Source: Corythucha ciliata (taxonomy: Eukaryota; Arthropoda; Insecta; Hemiptera; Tingidae). From it: a stretch of DNA of 64,000 nt. A program made the translations under genes and the position numbers. Below are positions 43,981-55,059 of the stretch, piece by piece. The notes beneath the pieces are model-generated. The model ran no database searches, was not told the DNA's origin, and was given only the letters and a program-made list of their open reading frames with translations. Where the stretch lies: positions 6,138,001 through 6,202,000 of the forward strand of contig CM075940.1 of NCBI GenBank assembly GCA_038030265.1, written 5' to 3'. Every line of letters starts with the position of its first letter. The stretch's first letter is position 1.

Positions 43981-44913
43981 ATGCCAGAAATAGCTCGTAT
44001 TATTCTTGGAGTCGCCTGTTTGATTCACTGCAGTAGAGCCCAATCGAAAGAGACCGGGTAATTATATTAATTTGTTGTTAACAACTTTTTTCGGGGGTCT
44101 TCAACATTTTTTTTTAATTCGTAGAAATGACATTCAAGATCAGAGTCATCTGAGTAAAAATGGAAGATTTATTACGTTCAACAACCACGGGGAAGACATC
44201 AGGGTAACTCACGTACTTTTTGTTCGGTTTGTTAAACTATTCTGAACTATATTTTTTTTTGGCGAAAGGTGGAACTCGATTTTGCGGTGCCGTTTTTGAA
44301 AATTCCCGTCGGTGGATCGAGGCAGTACAATGGTTTTACTGGTTTGGATGTAGACACCAAAGGACTCGTTTCTGTTGGAGCTTTGCTGGTTCTTCTGGTG
44401 ACTGTTGTTCCTAAAGTTGTTCAGCTCATCATTCCACAAGCTCAAGGTACTAATTTAGTTTAAGTAGGGTGGGATGTGGTGGGGGTGGCTGATTTGTTTT
44501 CCAAGTTTATTCTTTTGTTTAACCCCCTCCTCCACCGCCCCGTGCGTCAGTAACTACCGTAGAATCTCTAACGCCCATCATGGGAAGAGTAACCGAGGCC
44601 CTGAGCGCCAGTGATATTTCAACCTACGAATGCTACCAACGGGCAAGTTGTTGGATCGCGAGTAAAACTAACGTTAATCCGTCTGAGAGTTCAAAAGGGT
44701 AATAATTTTACCAAAATCATGAAAATCTATTTCAATAAAGAAATGTATTTTACTTTTAATTAAAGATTGCAGTGGCTGACTGGCTTGATAAATGACGGAG
44801 CTATACAAGAGGCCATTGTACGTGGCATGAACGGAGAGGGTTGCTTGTCCTACAAGTGTCCTCTGTCTGTAGACGCGATTTACCGGATTTTTAAATTCGA
44901 CGCTGCAACATGA
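43981..44913 (+). CDS. Small signal-peptide protein, family unknown, paralogue 2
   Basis: Five exons, 43981-44057, 44125-44203, 44269-44446, 44551-44698 and 44766-44913, join in frame to 209 residues. It starts with a signal peptide (MPEIARIILGVACLIHCSRA). A polar linker follows, then a hydrophobic segment (GLVSVGALLVLLVTVVPKVV) and a C-terminal domain with ECYQRASCWI and GEGCLSYKC. It matches the minus-strand gene at 39208-40322 in exon number and domain order. Short blocks also match, such as MGRVTEAL against LQRVDQAL, and LINDGAIQEAIVRGMNGEG against FIIDGSKLKSALKRGENGD. Function unknown. The start codon is the first ATG and gives the signal peptide; a 5' UTR exon is possible because a CAG precedes the ATG. 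Confidence 0.8.
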
Positions 44914-46890
44914 ACAGGTTAACAGAATGGGTCATCTGTAGTTTTAAAGCACGTAACTAGTCATTTTACTTTACATTGTTAATCGTCCGTCAAAAAAACA
45001 ATATAAAAGTCTCGCCTTTTTAAACACTTCTTAGCATGAGAGCCTTTCTATTAAAAAATCCTAACTTTTCTGGATGGAACGTCTTTCTTAAACATTTCCT
45101 TCTCCTTGAGGCTCCCCCCCCCCCACACACACTCTTAATTTGCCCCGAAACCTTGGTTTTCCCAAAAATCGGATTTCAGCCAGCCGATTCGACCACTCCA
45201 CAATCGACGAATGCCAATTTTCACACACAAAAAACGGGTGTTAAACTGCAAAAATTAACGCAAGGGAAAACTCAGAACCCCCTCGCTCCCCCATCACAAT
45301 TCCGTTGTGCCCGTCCGGGCCTTCAATGTAAGAACGTCCGAAAACTTGAGAAGAAGGCGGACTCGTTTCGGACAATAGTTGCGGTTCCCAACATCTCGAT
45401 GGCCCAAAGACCCCCCCCCCCCCACACACACATCAAGTGTACCGCGGGGGGCTGAAATTGGTGGTTGCAGCCTATGAAAAATCGCTGAAACAATATAGTT
45501 CGTGTGACCTTCACAAGCGGGAGTGGTCGTTTGTTTAGTGTTGGTTGGGAGGGGGATGTTCTCGGTGAAGGAGAGCTTGCTAAAGCAAGGCAGCAAGTGT
45601 GTGGTGGAGAAAAGTGGAAGTCCTGCCTGAGATGACACTGGAATTTCGCGTTGTGTTGTCTCATTCACAAAGAGAATAATAATTTTACGATGTTTGGGTC
45701 GTTTGAAAACATTTTTTTCAAAAGCTCGTGTAAATATATATATATATATTCTCGCGAATTTAAAAAAAAAAAAAAAAAAAAAAACAGTTTTGTGGGTCTG
45801 ACTCTTAAAAACAACTTTTTTTGCAAGGTTCAGTCGTTAAAAACCCTAAAACTTGCTAGTTTGGTTTTACAAAAAACAAATTTTGCTGTATTTAGTCACT
45901 GAAAAAAACACAACAATTTCGTAGGGTTCAGTCATTGAAATAACGGATTCCGCGTGTTTCGCTATTTAACAAGCCAACTTTGTAGTTGGAACAATGAAAA
46001 ATCAATTCTGTGTTTTCCACCAAGTGCGAACAGATTTTTCAAAGACCAAAATGGACTTGGATGCACAAAGTGGCCTAAAAATAAAGGCCCGACACCGCAC
46101 TGGGAAACACTTCAACGCTCTGCCCCTCGTCTTATCGTGAATTCGTGTCGATTTTTGGATTCCGCGGGTGTAAAAACCTCGCTGATACGTTTTTTCACTC
46201 AATTTTAATTGTAATAAGTCGACCAGGGTAAAACTGTGAGCCTTTACACCTAATCGTCAGTTTTTATTGATAATGATTAGATACCGATAGGTAAAGGTAT
46301 GCTTCGGCACGCACGACACGAGAGGAAATGCGGGTTGGAGCCTAACCTTCAGATCCCTCAGACCCACAGACCAGATCGAGCCCGCTTCTTGTGTTTACTA
46401 AGTTTATTTTTTTGGCTCTGAAACAAAAGCTTCCCCCCCCCCACCGACCTAAAAGGCATGATTCATGCAGAAAACTATCAATACAACTTAATAATCTCAC
46501 CGGTTTTAGCTTACCCCTCAAGAAAACAAACCAGGAACAGCGACCCGAGGAGGAAGTATTGGAAACACGATCAAAAATAGTTTGATTTTAAGGTTGAGAT
46601 CTCCAGGAAGCGCTTTTGTTGTCTATGCCATTTTTAAAAATGTTTATTCAAGCCAGAATTGTTTACATATTGTGTATAAATGTGTAACAACGCGTACAAA
46701 TGGGGAATCAGTCACAAATTACCATGTTAGAATGACACTAAGAATATACCCAAGTTTGAAGCACAGGCGTTAAATTAGCTGTGAGAAACATCCTTCTTTG
46801 TTTTTTAAGTAAATGCCTCGAGGAAACAAAAATAAAACTGAAAATTTAAAGGTAAAAACACGGAAAACGTGAGTAAAAACAACGAGAACA
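44914..46890. other. Intergenic between paralogue 2 and neurochondrin
   Basis: No gene is supported. It holds C-rich runs (45113-45125, 45410-45422), a short TA repeat at about 45736-45750, an A-run near 45763, and a weak type B array at 45780-46010. The minus-strand AATAAA at 46643-46648 may end the neurochondrin transcript about 250 bp after its stop. Confidence 0.5.
45780..46010. repeat. Type B array fragment
   Basis: A few units like GTTTTGTGGGTCTGACTC and ACAATTTCGTAGGGTTCAG resemble the inverted type B unit. It is weaker than the other blocks. Confidence 0.5.
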
Positions 46891-46894
46891 AATT

Positions 46895-49174
46895 TTAATC
46901 TCCGAAAATTAGTTTTCCCAATTCCATAAATAAGTGATTTCTACAAACTGTTAGAATATCCAGATCCTGCAATACTGGGATGACGCTGCTATTCGTCTTG
47001 CATAAGTGTAAAAGGAAATCTTCATAGGCGTGTCTCGTATTAGTCGGCAGCGTTCCGACGCGGACTTTTCTCAAAGTTTGAACGATGCCCTCGGCCCAGC
47101 CCGTCTCCATGATAAACTCCGAGATCCAGGGTATGTGCGTCAGAATGACGCTGATGGTTTGCATGCCCAGAAACCAGAGTTCCATGAGCTCGATCCAGTA
47201 CCGTTTGTAGTCCATGGCGACGACCAGAAGGTGAGGGTCGTTCGACTCGTCGACGTAGAAGGCGTCCCAGAGGAATCGTATGGTGGACTGAAAGTAGCGA
47301 CATATGGAAAAGTCGTTCTTTTTGACGGTGTTTGGTTGACTTTTGAGTAGAAGGAGGCCGAGAACTGCCATGTTTGCGTGAAGAACGAGATTCTCTTCGC
47401 TTCTTTTTAAATCAGTCAGATTATTCAAAATGAATTTGAGGAGACTCGTAAAAGTCTCACTAGTTTCCACCAATTTAGTTTCAAGGACTACGATATTCAT
47501 AAATATATTGCACATGCTAATCATAGCCGTTCTAGACTCTTTCATAGCTTCTAAAATACTCGCCGGAAGCTCGCATTCAGGCTTGTTCTTAATTTTAAGG
47601 CGTTCAGATTTAGGCGGTGGTGGAGGTTTGTAGTTCACTATTGACCAGTGAAAGCTGAAACATTCGACGAGGACTTCGTCTTGTTTACACTTCAACATGA
47701 TTTCCCGACCTTTTTCATCGACCGTGAAATGACAAAGAGCGGCAAGAAGAAGCCTGAGAATATCGGCCGGTTTTTCTTCGATCTTGTCGTCAACGTCGCT
47801 CGAGGCGCTTGCCGTGTTTTTCCCTTTGGGTGTTTTGTTCTTCTCGGAAATGTACCACGAGCGGTATGAATAGAAAGAGTCATTTGCCACGGAGAGAATG
47901 AACGGAAGCACTTCAAAAACGGTGGCTTTCATCGCGCTGGACTCTTGAGCCAACCACGCGGCCAAAGCCCTGATCATGGCGACAGTGAATGAAAATTCTT
48001 CGGAGCTGGGTGGTTTCGAATTTTTACCGCTTTTCATTAACATTTTTTTCAGAGTGTTTAAAACAGCAGAAAATGATCCTTTGAGAGCGGTGTACAACTG
48101 TTGTTTCTCCTTCTGCTCTAAATCGAGAACGTCGGTGGCTATGTAAGCAACCGATTGTTCCAGTACTGCGAAACAAGCTTTAGTGAGTTCGGCATTCTTA
48201 AGAACTGCGTCGAAATTTTTATCCTCGAGCTGCATTCGAACTTCAACGGAGCACAGATGAATCAGAAGTAAAAGGAACTGTTTTGGTTTTTCACAATCGG
48301 TCAGAGCCCAGTCAACACCAAGCAATTCGACCATGACCGAAGACAATTTCAGAGCAGGATCTCTTTCAGCCTTGCCAATTTTACTCGATAAAATGTCTGA
48401 CAGGGCTTTGCGAACGCCCTGTGGCCAGGACTCGTTGCTCAGCTCGGATACAATTGTAGAGCCCCCGGACTTCAGTAGTGCATAGAGAACTGAGCATAAT
48501 TCGTATTTCCGTTTACCTTCTTCAGATTCGAAATCTGAAGAAACTTTGCCTAGGAGGTAATTAAGAAGCTCTGGACTCTCTTTTTTCCACGTTTCTGCGT
48601 CGCAGTTTTCACACAGAGAAACAATAATTTGAAGGGCGTCCTCTGATTTGAAAGATTGGTTGGCGTAAATGTCTGTCAATTTTTTTAAGGCTCCTTTCTC
48701 CAGTAACACCTTTTTACCTTCAGGATAGATGCAGGCTCGCAACAGACACTGATACGCTTCGCTCACAACTATTAAATTGTCATCATCACATTCATCCTCA
48801 GCGTCACTCTTCTGAATGATGTCTAAAATGGCTGGGAGAGTCCCCAGAATACCCTTGTGACAGGCCAATTCCTTTTCAGCGCAAAACCCGCTGAGTATGG
48901 ACAGTGCGACTGACCTGTACACATGCGGAGGGCACCCAGAACTTTCAGAGATCGAGTCGGCCGCTTCAAGTAGTCGCTTGAGACAGTCACCTCCGATTGA
49001 TTCGAACAGCAATTGTTTAGCGTTCAGACTGCACTCGGGAGATTTCACTAACCGCACCACACCGAATAGACCCGTTATTTTACCTAAGTCTGAAGTGGCC
49101 GCTTTGAGCGCCGCGGCGCATTTTTGCACGCTCTCAGGGATCGCCGGTGATTTCGACATGTCCGCGGCTAGCAC
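46895..49174 (-). CDS. Ncdn: Neurochondrin
   Basis: Neurochondrin is an armadillo-like helical-repeat protein of neurons. Published roles in mammals include restraint of CaMKII, dendrite growth and metabotropic glutamate receptor signalling. A single open frame of 759 residues, close to the roughly 730 of the human protein, covers the whole gene with no intron. The sequence is a continuous series of helical pairs. Family-like blocks include GLFGVVRLVKSPEC near the N-terminus, VELLGVDWALTD near residue 280, and PPKSERLKIKNKPECELP near 515. The C-terminus ends LGKLIFGD. The start at 49172-49174 is the first ATG; a second Met is at residue 6. There is no signal peptide. The lack of introns beside intron-rich neighbours is notable, but the open frame and unique position argue for the native gene rather than a retrocopy. 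Confidence 0.9.
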   Translation of the reverse strand: MLAADMSKSPAIPESVQKCAAALKAATSDLGKITGLFGVVRLVKSPECSLNAKQLLFESIGGDCLKRLLEAADSISESSGCPPHVYRSVALSILSGFCAEKELACHKGILGTLPAILDIIQKSDAEDECDDDNLIVVSEAYQCLLRACIYPEGKKVLLEKGALKKLTDIYANQSFKSEDALQIIVSLCENCDAETWKKESPELLNYLLGKVSSDFESEEGKRKYELCSVLYALLKSGGSTIVSELSNESWPQGVRKALSDILSSKIGKAERDPALKLSSVMVELLGVDWALTDCEKPKQFLLLLIHLCSVEVRMQLEDKNFDAVLKNAELTKACFAVLEQSVAYIATDVLDLEQKEKQQLYTALKGSFSAVLNTLKKMLMKSGKNSKPPSSEEFSFTVAMIRALAAWLAQESSAMKATVFEVLPFILSVANDSFYSYRSWYISEKNKTPKGKNTASASSDVDDKIEEKPADILRLLLAALCHFTVDEKGREIMLKCKQDEVLVECFSFHWSIVNYKPPPPPKSERLKIKNKPECELPASILEAMKESRTAMISMCNIFMNIVVLETKLVETSETFTSLLKFILNNLTDLKRSEENLVLHANMAVLGLLLLKSQPNTVKKNDFSICRYFQSTIRFLWDAFYVDESNDPHLLVVAMDYKRYWIELMELWFLGMQTISVILTHIPWISEFIMETGWAEGIVQTLRKVRVGTLPTNTRHAYEDFLLHLCKTNSSVIPVLQDLDILTVCRNHLFMELGKLIFGD

Positions 49175-51939
49175 ATGACTGTTTGGCCTTTTTTGTGTTT
49201 CCTTTCAAAAATGAAAGAAAGCAAAAAAAAGGGGGCGGCTTTGTTCCGCCTTCTTTCACGCGAGACTCGGCGGAGAGGGCGACGAGCCAAACCGGCAAGG
49301 GTTTAATTTTAAAACTCGAGAACAGTTCACACGAGAGGTCAAACTCGCTCTAAATATAAACCTGTGTAGAGTTACATCGAAGTCTAAAATTATTGTAAAC
49401 ATTAGGAATAGCAAAAAATGCCAGGAGGTTTCCCTTTACCTTCAACCCTGGTTGATCAATCGCAGGATATCCCTGCAGGAAATAACTTATTTATACCATT
49501 GCTTCCATAAAAGTCCATGCCAACCAGACCGCCTGACGAATAAGTGCAATGACATACCTAGTCTTACTTAGAATGAAGTCATTTTTCAGGTTTAAAAACG
49601 CTGGGCTTACCGCTAACTTCGTTACTCCCTTCCCATTTCTTCCTTCGTTTCTTTGCCGGGCAAACAACCCCGAGAGTCAGTTTCCAGGAGTATTCGATAA
49701 TAAAATCAAATTCTAGGGTTAAGTTGTCAGTTTCTACGGGTTTTTATGTCCATTTAGTGGCAGGTCCATTTAATGGCAAAATTTCGTGACCGAAGACTTC
49801 ACTAATTCACGGGGAATCGGGGAAAATTCACGTTTATGGATTCATGACGTCGTAAAATCAGAGGGTTTCAACAGTAAAGATCAGATCTGAAGGAACCATC
49901 CCCCCCCTTCACAACACCTAAAATCGAGAGCCAAAGTCTTCAGGGGGCCACAATATCAATTTTGAGAAAGGGGGGAGTTAAACCTCCACCTTTATTCCCT
50001 GGGTCGAACATAAGACTAATTCAGTATCTCAGCGGCCCTGTTCCCTGAGTTGTTAGTGTCAGGGCGGGTATTTGACGGTTTTGGATGAACGAGCACAAAG
50101 CGAATTATAACGGCAAATTTTCTCTCATATGAGGGAATTCTCTCAATTTTGGCTTGTTCAAAACTAACTGTCGTGAATTTCACGAAAAAAAAAAAATGTA
50201 ACTTGTGGTTACACTGATCTAATGTGATCGAAAAGGGCTCATTTCAAAAGAAATGAAATGCTTTTCAACTTATTTTCCGAGAACTATCGTGAGATACTAA
50301 AAGGAGAGTCGCTACAAGCAAAAGAGTCGAAAACAGCAGAGAATTACGGGTTTTAACGCAATTTTCCATTATTTCCGAGTCACATAAGTTGGAAACTATT
50401 AGGAATAAAAAGAAGTTCCTGGGGAAAAATTTGTGCCAAATTCTGCCAGCTCTTTCAAAGAAAAGGTCCAGAGTTGGCTTAAGGGTGGATGGAGTATGAC
50501 TCCATCCGGCCCCGGCACCTTTTCCAAGTTTTGGCACGTTTTCCCAAAGTCGTATAGACACCAAGTCATTTTTCTTCTGATACTGCGTGATCACTAAAAC
50601 TAGAGGGAAAATTACTCCCGCCAGAGTGCCACACTTGGTCCCAAAATTTGGCGGTTCGGAAAACGCTTTTGAACAAATAAACAAATAGTTTATTAAACCA
50701 AATGAAAACTATGAACATCGTCGGGTCAATCATGATATCGAGGGTGTCACTCCATCAACACATAACGTCATTTTGGTTAGTTTTCAGGAGAGCAAAAAAA
50801 AAAACAGTTCCCAATGATTTGCTGTTCTCTTAAAAAGTTACGAACTCCACTTTTTTTTTTTTTAGTTTTCACATCCTAATTACCTATCTTTACCACTGAG
50901 AAACACTTTTTAAGCACCGGCGCTTAATTTTAGTGAATGTGATCTCTGAACTTTTTCTGAAAAATGTGTTTCTCCGATAGGTAATTAGAACGTTCAGGGC
51001 GAGTTTCACGCAGATAGTACCTCGCCCCCTCCAAACAGCCTTCGTCAAGTACATGGCTTGTTTTTTCATGCCTTATTTGCGCTGCACGGATCTTAAGTAC
51101 TTATTCCAATCTACAGAACATTGTACATAAAATGCATTAGCATATATTTTCCAAATTTCGTCCCCAAAATAACTTCAAGCCCGCTTTGAACTTTTACCTT
51201 GAAAATTTATGCTCTATACCTTCGACTCACTAAAGGCGGACCAAGATCCTCTGGCTGTGATGGGTTTGACACCGGGGCACAAAACACAACGGAATTTGAA
51301 GTTGAAATTAATTGTTTTTATAAAGAAAAGGGATAAAAAAGAATCAAAATAAAAAAAAAAATTCATCAATGAAAATGTCCAAAATCCAGCTGTAATTTTA
51401 TTTGCTTCACATGTAGTTTGTGAAGCAAACACTTAACATTTTTAAAAAAAGTTGGGACCAAATGTTGGAAGAGCGCTCTGGCGGGATCAAAATTTCCAAT
51501 TTCATATATGACAATCGTTGCCATAGCGATCGTGATGATTGGAAGAACCTGGGTTTTACATAACTTTGCGTTTTCCAGGGAAAATTGAGCATTGTCCTTA
51601 AAAGGGACTCATTTGAGCCACTCGTCCGGCTCAGATCGATACACTTTGAAATCACTCAGCCTAAAAATCAATTTTTGCTATTAAAAATCAATTATCGGCA
51701 ACATGATGAAAATTTAAAAATTGACAAAACCGGGTATTTTAGACTTTTCACGACACAGGTATTTAAAAAATCGAGATGGATTTCCAGTCGTACACGAGTC
51801 TTTGAATAAGTAATAACTGTGATTCGACAGGGCGTTGCATAAAAAGAGCCGCACAAAAAATCGCACGAATTTTTCCGCACACGGTGCCCACATGATCGAC
51901 AGCTTTCTGAATTACAGCAAAGCTCCAAACCACATTAAT
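49175..51939. other. Intergenic upstream of neurochondrin
   Basis: It should contain the neurochondrin promoter just right of 49174. No gene was recognised. The open frame at 50265-50684 on the minus strand has no domain or start context. Confidence 0.45.
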
Positions 51940-53480
51940 GTTTCAACCTGACAATACAATCTGCTTCAAATTGACAATTTCTACTTCAAATTGATAATTT
52001 GTAAATTAATTTGACAATTCGCTAATAAAAATGACAAATTCCTCTTGAAACTGACGATGTTCTCATTAAATTAAATTGACACCTTTTAAACTAAAAATGT
52101 AATCATATAGTCAACCATTAGCTCGTCAGCTTAAGAATTCCCATGAAATTGAAAGTTTTCTCATAAAACAAACAATTTCCTTATGAAATTGACAATTTCT
52201 TCGTGAAAGTGACAAGTTTTTTCATGAAATAGACAATTTCACCACAAAATTTCCATTGGTGAGGTATTTCTAATGGATTTTGTCTTGAAATTGAAGATTA
52301 ACGTGAGAGTGATTCCCCGAATGTTGTCTTTCCCCACAGTGGGGCATTGTGGTGTATGTGAATTCCGGTTTGATTGCGACAATTCACGTAAATAATGCTT
52401 AGCATGCGCAGTTTTGCACGGATTTTGCCCTGAATGAGGCCTTACGCTTAAATATTGGCCTGGGAGTGACGTTTCGTTCTAAAATTGGAGCTTTTTAAAA
52501 ATAAATTTAGCTTCCATTGTTGAGTTTCCCGTGAATTATTTCCCATTTTTGGCTTCAAATGGACAATTTCCTCATAATAACAACACAATTTTCCATGGTA
52601 ATTTTTATGAAATAGACAATTCCTCGTACAGTTTGCGAGTTGAACGTGAGTGTTTCCCTCAATGTTACATTTTGCCCACAAAGTGGGGGTATTTAGCGTA
52701 AAATTTTCCCTCGGTTTGCCACAGCCGTTTCGAAACAGTTTTTCTCTCACCAATATGTGACGTTTCGCGTAAATTGTGACCTTGGCGTGGCATTTCGCGC
52801 ATAAATTTCTCGGACTTTGCTCATTGAAAAAGCAATTAAATGGGGGATTTTCATTGCCGGCAAAAACAATATTTCACTGGGAGGCCCAATTTAGAGACAA
52901 ACCTGATTTGGGCCACCCAGCGGAATTGGTTTACTGGCGAAAAAAATACCCGAAATTTGCTTTTAGTGAACAAAATCCGATAAATTTATTTTACAGTGCA
53001 CCGGATTCGGGAAATATTTTCATTTTGCGAGAAAGTTCCGCGAAATTTGGCATTTTCGAGATCGAAATTTGAGAAATTGATTTTTGGTGAGTCAATCCTG
53101 TGAAAATGGGTTTAAAGTGCGACAAAATCAGCAAATACTGTCTCTGAATTGAGCTACCACGCGAAATTGGTTTGTCAGCTACGACAAAATATCTAGGTGA
53201 TATTTATTTATTAATAAACTCGACACGTGAAAATATTCACGTAAAATCGGTCATTAGAGAGCGAAATCTGAGAAACGTGTTTTTCAGTGAGCCAGATACA
53301 GGAAAATAGCTAATTTTTGGGCAACAGAAATCAGGAAAAATCACAAAAACCACGAAAGTGGCTTTTAAATTTGTTCACCCCACGAAATTTGTGGGGTAAG
53401 CACAAATTGGTGCTGGAAATTGCGTGAAATCGAGAAAATTGGTTTAATGCTGAGCCGTACCTGCAAAACATTTTTGCTAT
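51940..53480. repeat. Mixed degenerate arrays (AAATTGACAATTT and type B)
   Basis: 51940-52260 is a run of imperfect AAATTGACAATTT units of about 25-30 bp. From about 52780 to 53480, type B units appear (GCGAAATTGGTTTT with GTGAGCC). Some 52300-52800 text, such as TTGACGTTTCG and GTGACGTTTCG words, recalls 12700-12850 in the phosphatase intron. Confidence 0.7.
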
Positions 53481-54828
53481 ACAAAATGTGGCGATCCTGA
53501 TGGATTTTTACTTATTGGAGGTATCTAGGAGTGGTCAGCTGCCCCACTAAGTCTGCGTTTCAAAGTCTAAGGGAGGGCAACTGACTACTGCCAACCACAA
53601 AAAAAAGGTCGAACCACAGCGAAGTTCTAACCACGGAAAGCTCAAACCACTGTGAAGCTCCAACCTAACCAATATTTTGGGATTATCCACAAGGGGAATC
53701 CAAAAATTGAGACGAATTTTGGATTAGAAGATTCAATGAATGGGCTCTCACTTTGATGCCTCCGTTTTAAAATAGCACACGAAATTTCCCGCGGACAGCG
53801 CTGAAGTCCTAAGAAGAGTCCTGATGCACACGGAACTCGCTGGGCAGCTCAGGTGTCTTGCCTCATGGATGGATCCACGGACGCTTTTTAAGACATAAAT
53901 GGTGGCATCCTTACATTCGGGGTGGGTTTGTTTTTTAACGAGCGCTCGTACTCTAGTGACCCCAGGGTGGAGAAAATCGGCTGATTCGAGCGACCATGAC
54001 GCGAAACATTCATTTCTGGACCGTTTAAGCGCCACTGCACTAGCGGCCAGGTTAGGTTGTGGAACCGCCTGTATTTCTTGATTGAGCACGGCTCAGGGGA
54101 CTCATGAATCACGTGCTTCTCAGACCAGTACCTTTGAGAAAATGACCCTAAAATTTGACTCGATGGGATTTTGGAGGCGGTTTGATGATTTATTTGCACA
54201 AGTGACTTCGACTCCAAGGGGGTGGGAGGCACGGCCCCTGTGGCCCCCCCCCCCTTTGATCCGCCACTAGTTTGAAATCCCCAAAATTGGATTTTCTCGA
54301 CCAATAACGGGTCATTTGGCCGATGATAATGGCTGTATACGCTTTACAATAAAGACCCATTTTTCATCACGAACTCACAATGCGATCAGAAATTGCGAAA
54401 TTTATCTTACAAATTGACGATTCAAAAACCAACAACTTAGCCTCAAAATATAGAGGTATATAAGCCCAGGGACTGACTAGGTGACCGATGAAAATTTAGT
54501 ATTTCAAACTGGATATTTTGCCTCACAAAAATTAAATATTTACCTAATGATTTTGCTCCGTAGGCACACGTTTCGCTACAAAAATCACAATAACGAAAAT
54601 CCCACCGTAACGTTCAAAATTGTCCTACAAACTTAGAGTTCATCAAGTACTATGTACCAGAACAGAAGATAGAATAGAACCAGGAACATATTAGCCCTTA
54701 GGACCCACTATGCGCCTCGCCAGGTGGACCTTAAATCGGTAAAGGTAAAATTTAGTTTTTTGGCCAAAAAACTGGAAATTTTGAAGCGTGATATTCGTGC
54801 TATAAAATATTAATTCAGTTCCCGAGAT
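53481..54828. other. Intergenic left of the errantivirus
   Basis: No gene is evident. A CCCCCCCCC run followed by TTTGATCCGCCACTAG at about 54245 looks like a DNA-transposon end of the GGCG type. The open frames at 53748-54304 are not convincing. Confidence 0.4.
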
Positions 54829-55033
54829 ATAAAATAAATTTCTCTGGTCTTATTAGAATAGGAAACCCGTGCGAAATGACTAGATCAACTAATTAAAGAA
54901 GGATAAATAGCCAAGGAAAATGAAAATTAATTTAGTCGATAGAAGTAACGCGTAATGTAAAGTTGTGTCTTTGTGTTGAAAAAAATAAAGTTTTCTTTTT
55001 AAACCCTGTTTTCGCGAGCTAACTCATTTAACT
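54829..55033 (+). repeat. Errantivirus 5' LTR
   Basis: It matches the 3' LTR from TCTTATTAGAATAGGAAACC to TAACTCATTTAACT. The extreme 5' end is diverged; the true start may be the AGTT at 54817. AATAAAG at about 54985 may serve as the polyadenylation signal. Confidence 0.85.
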
Positions 55034-55050
55034 GGCGCCCGAACAGGGAC
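55033..55050 (+). promoter_or_regulatory. Primer-binding site, tRNA-Lys type
   Basis: TGGCGCCCGAACAGGGAC directly follows the LTR end. It is complementary to the 3' end of tRNA-Lys, the primer used by several retroviruses. Confidence 0.9.
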
Positions 55051-55059
55051 TGGCTAAAA

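Noticed and set aside
45294..45668. Minus-strand frames of 113-124 residues
   Set aside because: They cross a C-run and have proline/threonine-rich shadow text with no homology seen.
47030..47350. Plus-strand frame antisense to neurochondrin
   Set aside because: Shadow of the long neurochondrin frame.
50265..50684. 139-residue minus-strand frame
   Set aside because: A hydrophobic C-terminal stretch is present, but there is no family, splice or polyadenylation context.
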